64,000 nucleotides of DNA. Source: Lachnospiraceae bacterium NK4A179 (GTDB lineage Bacteria; Bacillota; Clostridia; Lachnospirales; Lachnospiraceae). Location of the stretch: contig ATWC01000010.1 of NCBI GenBank assembly GCA_000421045.1, positions 1 to 64,000 on the forward strand. Reading direction: 5' to 3'. A program made the translations under genes and the position numbers. Positions 61,991 through 64,000 of this stretch are shown here, piece after piece; within the stretch, counting starts at the first letter, position 1, and each line of letters opens with the position of its first letter. The notes under the pieces were generated by a model. The model was not told where the DNA came from, did no database searches, and saw only the letters and a list, made by a program, of their open reading frames with translations.

Positions 61991-62830
61991 ATGATCTTGG
62001 AACTTATAGACGGTAAAAAGATATCAGCTGAAATTAAGGACGAGCTTAAGGCTGAGGTAGAAGAGCTTAAGAAACAGGGAAAGGAAGCATGCCTTGCTGT
62101 TGTGCTTGTCGGTGATGATCCGGCTTCAGCAGTATATGTAAAGAATAAAAAGAAGGCCTGTGAGTACATAGGTGTAAAGTCACTCTCTTATGAGCTTCCG
62201 GCATCTACATCAGAGACAGAGCTTCTTGAACTGATAGACAGACTTAATAAAGATGATTCCGTAAACGGAATACTTGTTCAGCTGCCTCTTCCTTCGCAGA
62301 TCGATGAGAATAAGGTGATCCGTGCGATCGCCCCCGAAAAGGATGTGGACGGTTTCCATCCCCAGAATGTAGGTGCGCTTCTCATCGGTGAAAAGGGCTA
62401 TGTTTCCTGTACACCGGCAGGTGTCATCCAGCTTCTTAAGAGAAGCGGTGTTTCGATAGAAGGCAAGGAATGCGTAGTTATTGGCAGAAGCAATATAGTA
62501 GGTAAGCCTATGGGCGTGCTGCTTCTTCGTGAGAACGGTACGGTTACGATCGCTCATTCCAGAACTAAGGATCTGAAAGATATCTGCAAACGCGCTGATA
62601 TTCTCGTTGCGGCTGTCGGAAAGCCCAAGATGATCACGGAAGAGTATATCAAAGAGGGTGCAGTTGTTATAGACGTAGGCATCCACAGGATGGATAACGG
62701 GAAGCTCTGCGGAGATGTGGATTTTGACAGAGTAAAAGATCATGTTTCCAAGATCACTCCGGTACCCGGAGGAGTAGGTCCCATGACCATTGCAATGCTT
62801 ATGAATAATGTTGTAGAGGCTGTAAGATAA
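61991..62830 (+). CDS. folD: methylene-THF dehydrogenase/methenyl-THF cyclohydrolase
   Basis: Bifunctional enzyme interconverting methylene-, methenyl- and formyl-THF. About 279 residues with VGDDPASAVYVKNKKKACEYIG (catalytic Lys in YVKNK), GILVQLPLPSQI, KDVDGFHPQNVG, GRSNIVGKPMG and PVPGGVGPMTIAMLM. GAGGAGG (61982-61988) lies only 2 nt from ATG 61991; the in-frame TTG at 61997, which has better spacing, is an equally good start. It forms a unit with fhs. Confidence 0.96.
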   Translation: MILELIDGKKISAEIKDELKAEVEELKKQGKEACLAVVLVGDDPASAVYVKNKKKACEYIGVKSLSYELPASTSETELLELIDRLNKDDSVNGILVQLPLPSQIDENKVIRAIAPEKDVDGFHPQNVGALLIGEKGYVSCTPAGVIQLLKRSGVSIEGKECVVIGRSNIVGKPMGVLLLRENGTVTIAHSRTKDLKDICKRADILVAAVGKPKMITEEYIKEGAVVIDVGIHRMDNGKLCGDVDFDRVKDHVSKITPVPGGVGPMTIAMLMNNVVEAVR

Positions 62831-64000
62831 ATGAAGTGTCAAGTATGCGGAGCCGAAGTCTCGGATTCACTGCTGCTCTGTCCGCATTGCGGATATGAGT
62901 TCAGATTCATCCCTGATTTTGAACCGGAAATCGAAAAAGAGATAAGTGACACCCTTAAGGAGATATCTCTCGATGAACTGCCTGACAGGCAGCTCACAAA
63001 AGAAGAGATAGATGCAGGGTATTATTATGACGAAAACGGCGAGCTGTTTTACGACGGCGATGTTTTTGATGCTGACGGCTACCTTGTAGATGATGCTGAT
63101 TACGAGGGAGATATTTATGATTCCCTCGGAAATCTGCTTAGCGGTGAAGCTGATGATGGATTCGATGATGAAGTCGAAAATGAAATTGCAGAAAAGGTTG
63201 ATGTTAATGCACCGGTAAGCGCTCAGACAGTTCCGCTTCCTTCACCTTCAGAGTTGAATGAGGCAAACGCCGGGGTTGCTCCTGCAGTTACTTCGGAAAT
63301 CCCCGAACTCCCCGATGATGATATTAAAGAGTACATTCCGGGAGATACTGCTGATTTTGGAAACAGGGAAAATCTTGTTCCGGATATGCAGGAAACTCAG
63401 GATGAAGAAGAGTATTCCGATTTTGATGAAGAATACGAAGGCGAGTATCTTGATGACGATGATTATGATTTTGATAATGATGATCTGTTTCATCAGCTTA
63501 TACTTGCCATGCAGCAGAGCAGATTCAGGAAAGTCTACGCAGGCCTTCTTATCGCTGTGCTCATAGCTGTTGCCATTGCCGCTGTGATAATCGGGCGCAA
63601 TATTTACAAGAACAATTCGTATGAGTATCAGGCGCAGATCGCAAAAGAGGCATATGAGGCAGGGGATGTCGAGGATGCTGTAAAACATATGGAGAAGGCA
63701 CTTATGCTTGCTCCTGATAATGATCAGATCAAATTCGATATATCGGATTACTATATCGCTTCAGGATATGATGATAAAGCGCTTCTTATGCTCTGGGAGA
63801 TAATCTATGAGAATAATGTGAATGCTCCTGCGGCTTATGACAAACTGATCAATTATTATGCCGAAAAAGAGGATTATGAGATGATAAGGGACATTCTTGC
63901 TTCATGCGAGAATCAGAATGTCCTTGCAACCTTCAACAAGTATCTTGCCAATCCTCCTGCATTTTCTGTTCCGGAGGGTGAGTATGATGATGTTGTGACA
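62831..64000 (+). CDS. zinc-ribbon/TPR membrane protein (3'-truncated by window end)
   Basis: Open for all 390 codons to the window end, so partial. An N-terminal zinc ribbon (CQVCG...CPHCG, residues 3-20), a long acidic region (about 25-215, with tandem YYYDENGELFYDG-type units), a transmembrane segment (about 234-256), and TPR repeats (about 268-345). The last residues visible (NPPAFSVPEGEYDD) look like the beginning of a chitobiase C-terminal-type (CHB_HEX_C) beta domain. Topology: zinc ribbon inside, TPRs outside. Starts directly after folD (TAAATG). Function unknown. Confidence 0.8.
   Translation, partial: MKCQVCGAEVSDSLLLCPHCGYEFRFIPDFEPEIEKEISDTLKEISLDELPDRQLTKEEIDAGYYYDENGELFYDGDVFDADGYLVDDADYEGDIYDSLGNLLSGEADDGFDDEVENEIAEKVDVNAPVSAQTVPLPSPSELNEANAGVAPAVTSEIPELPDDDIKEYIPGDTADFGNRENLVPDMQETQDEEEYSDFDEEYEGEYLDDDDYDFDNDDLFHQLILAMQQSRFRKVYAGLLIAVLIAVAIAAVIIGRNIYKNNSYEYQAQIAKEAYEAGDVEDAVKHMEKALMLAPDNDQIKFDISDYYIASGYDDKALLMLWEIIYENNVNAPAAYDKLINYYAEKEDYEMIRDILASCENQNVLATFNKYLANPPAFSVPEGEYDDVVT

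Overview
The window reads as chromosomal DNA of a low-to-moderate-GC anaerobic Firmicute, most likely a gut or rumen member of Lachnospiraceae (Butyrivibrio/Roseburia relatives). This is an inference from gene content and style: an oxygen-sensitive class III ribonucleotide reductase, phosphotransacetylase, formate-THF ligase, BspA-type LRR surface proteins with a class B sortase, an HPr-like protein with Ser46 but no His15, and strong GGAGG ribosome binding sites. It is mostly housekeeping sequence with a few accessory patches. || 1-5.5 kb: accessory small membrane proteins, a 450-bp field of degenerate 20-bp repeats, pta on the minus strand under a perfect cre (CcpA) site, and a secreted Big2-domain protein. 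|| 5.5-12.3 kb: M18 aminopeptidase-queA, pilZ-degV, and a minus-strand ybaK-tyrA-aroA operon. || 12.4-16.2 kb: two inverted 234-bp MITE-like elements (about 87% identical, 33-bp terminal inverted repeats) bracket two unknown small ORFs, a 35-aa ORF coupled to an Smr-domain gene, and an EF-G paralogue lacking the switch-II catalytic His. || 16.2-24 kb: NUDIX, xerD-like recombinase, DAHP synthase, thyA, a solitary divergent cobS, folA, a GGDEF protein, ilvE. || 24.1-24.6 kb: a roughly 490-nt structured non-coding RNA with its own promoter and terminator, the strongest candidate here for something undescribed. || 24.7-34.5 kb: degenerate GH3 protein, leuS, tRNA-Gly, Crh-like protein, 3D-domain exoprotein, zinc-ribbon/coiled-coil/Sel1 protein, a tRNA Arg-His-Gln cluster and a TPR lipoprotein. 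|| 34.5-41.6 kb: nrdD with a fused C-terminal redoxin domain behind two NrdR-box-like sites, rqcH, a zinc-ribbon protein, an aminotransferase and sortase B. || 41.8-49.5 kb: a 1902-aa LRR surface protein with a TPKTG sorting signal, a second LRR protein, and a palindromic repeat cluster containing a bidirectional terminator. || 49.5-64 kb: icd, coiled-coil protein, alr, CNNM/CorC-type protein, then yebC-glycosyltransferase-disordered protein-ftsK-fhs-folD and a zinc-ribbon/TPR membrane protein cut by the window end. || Recurring themes are one-carbon/folate metabolism (thyA, folA, fhs, folD), aromatic amino acid synthesis (DAHP synthase, tyrA, aroA), c-di-GMP (PilZ, GGDEF), carbon catabolite control (cre, Crh-like protein) and sortase-anchored surface proteins. 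All assignments come from reading the translated sequence by eye; no database search was possible.
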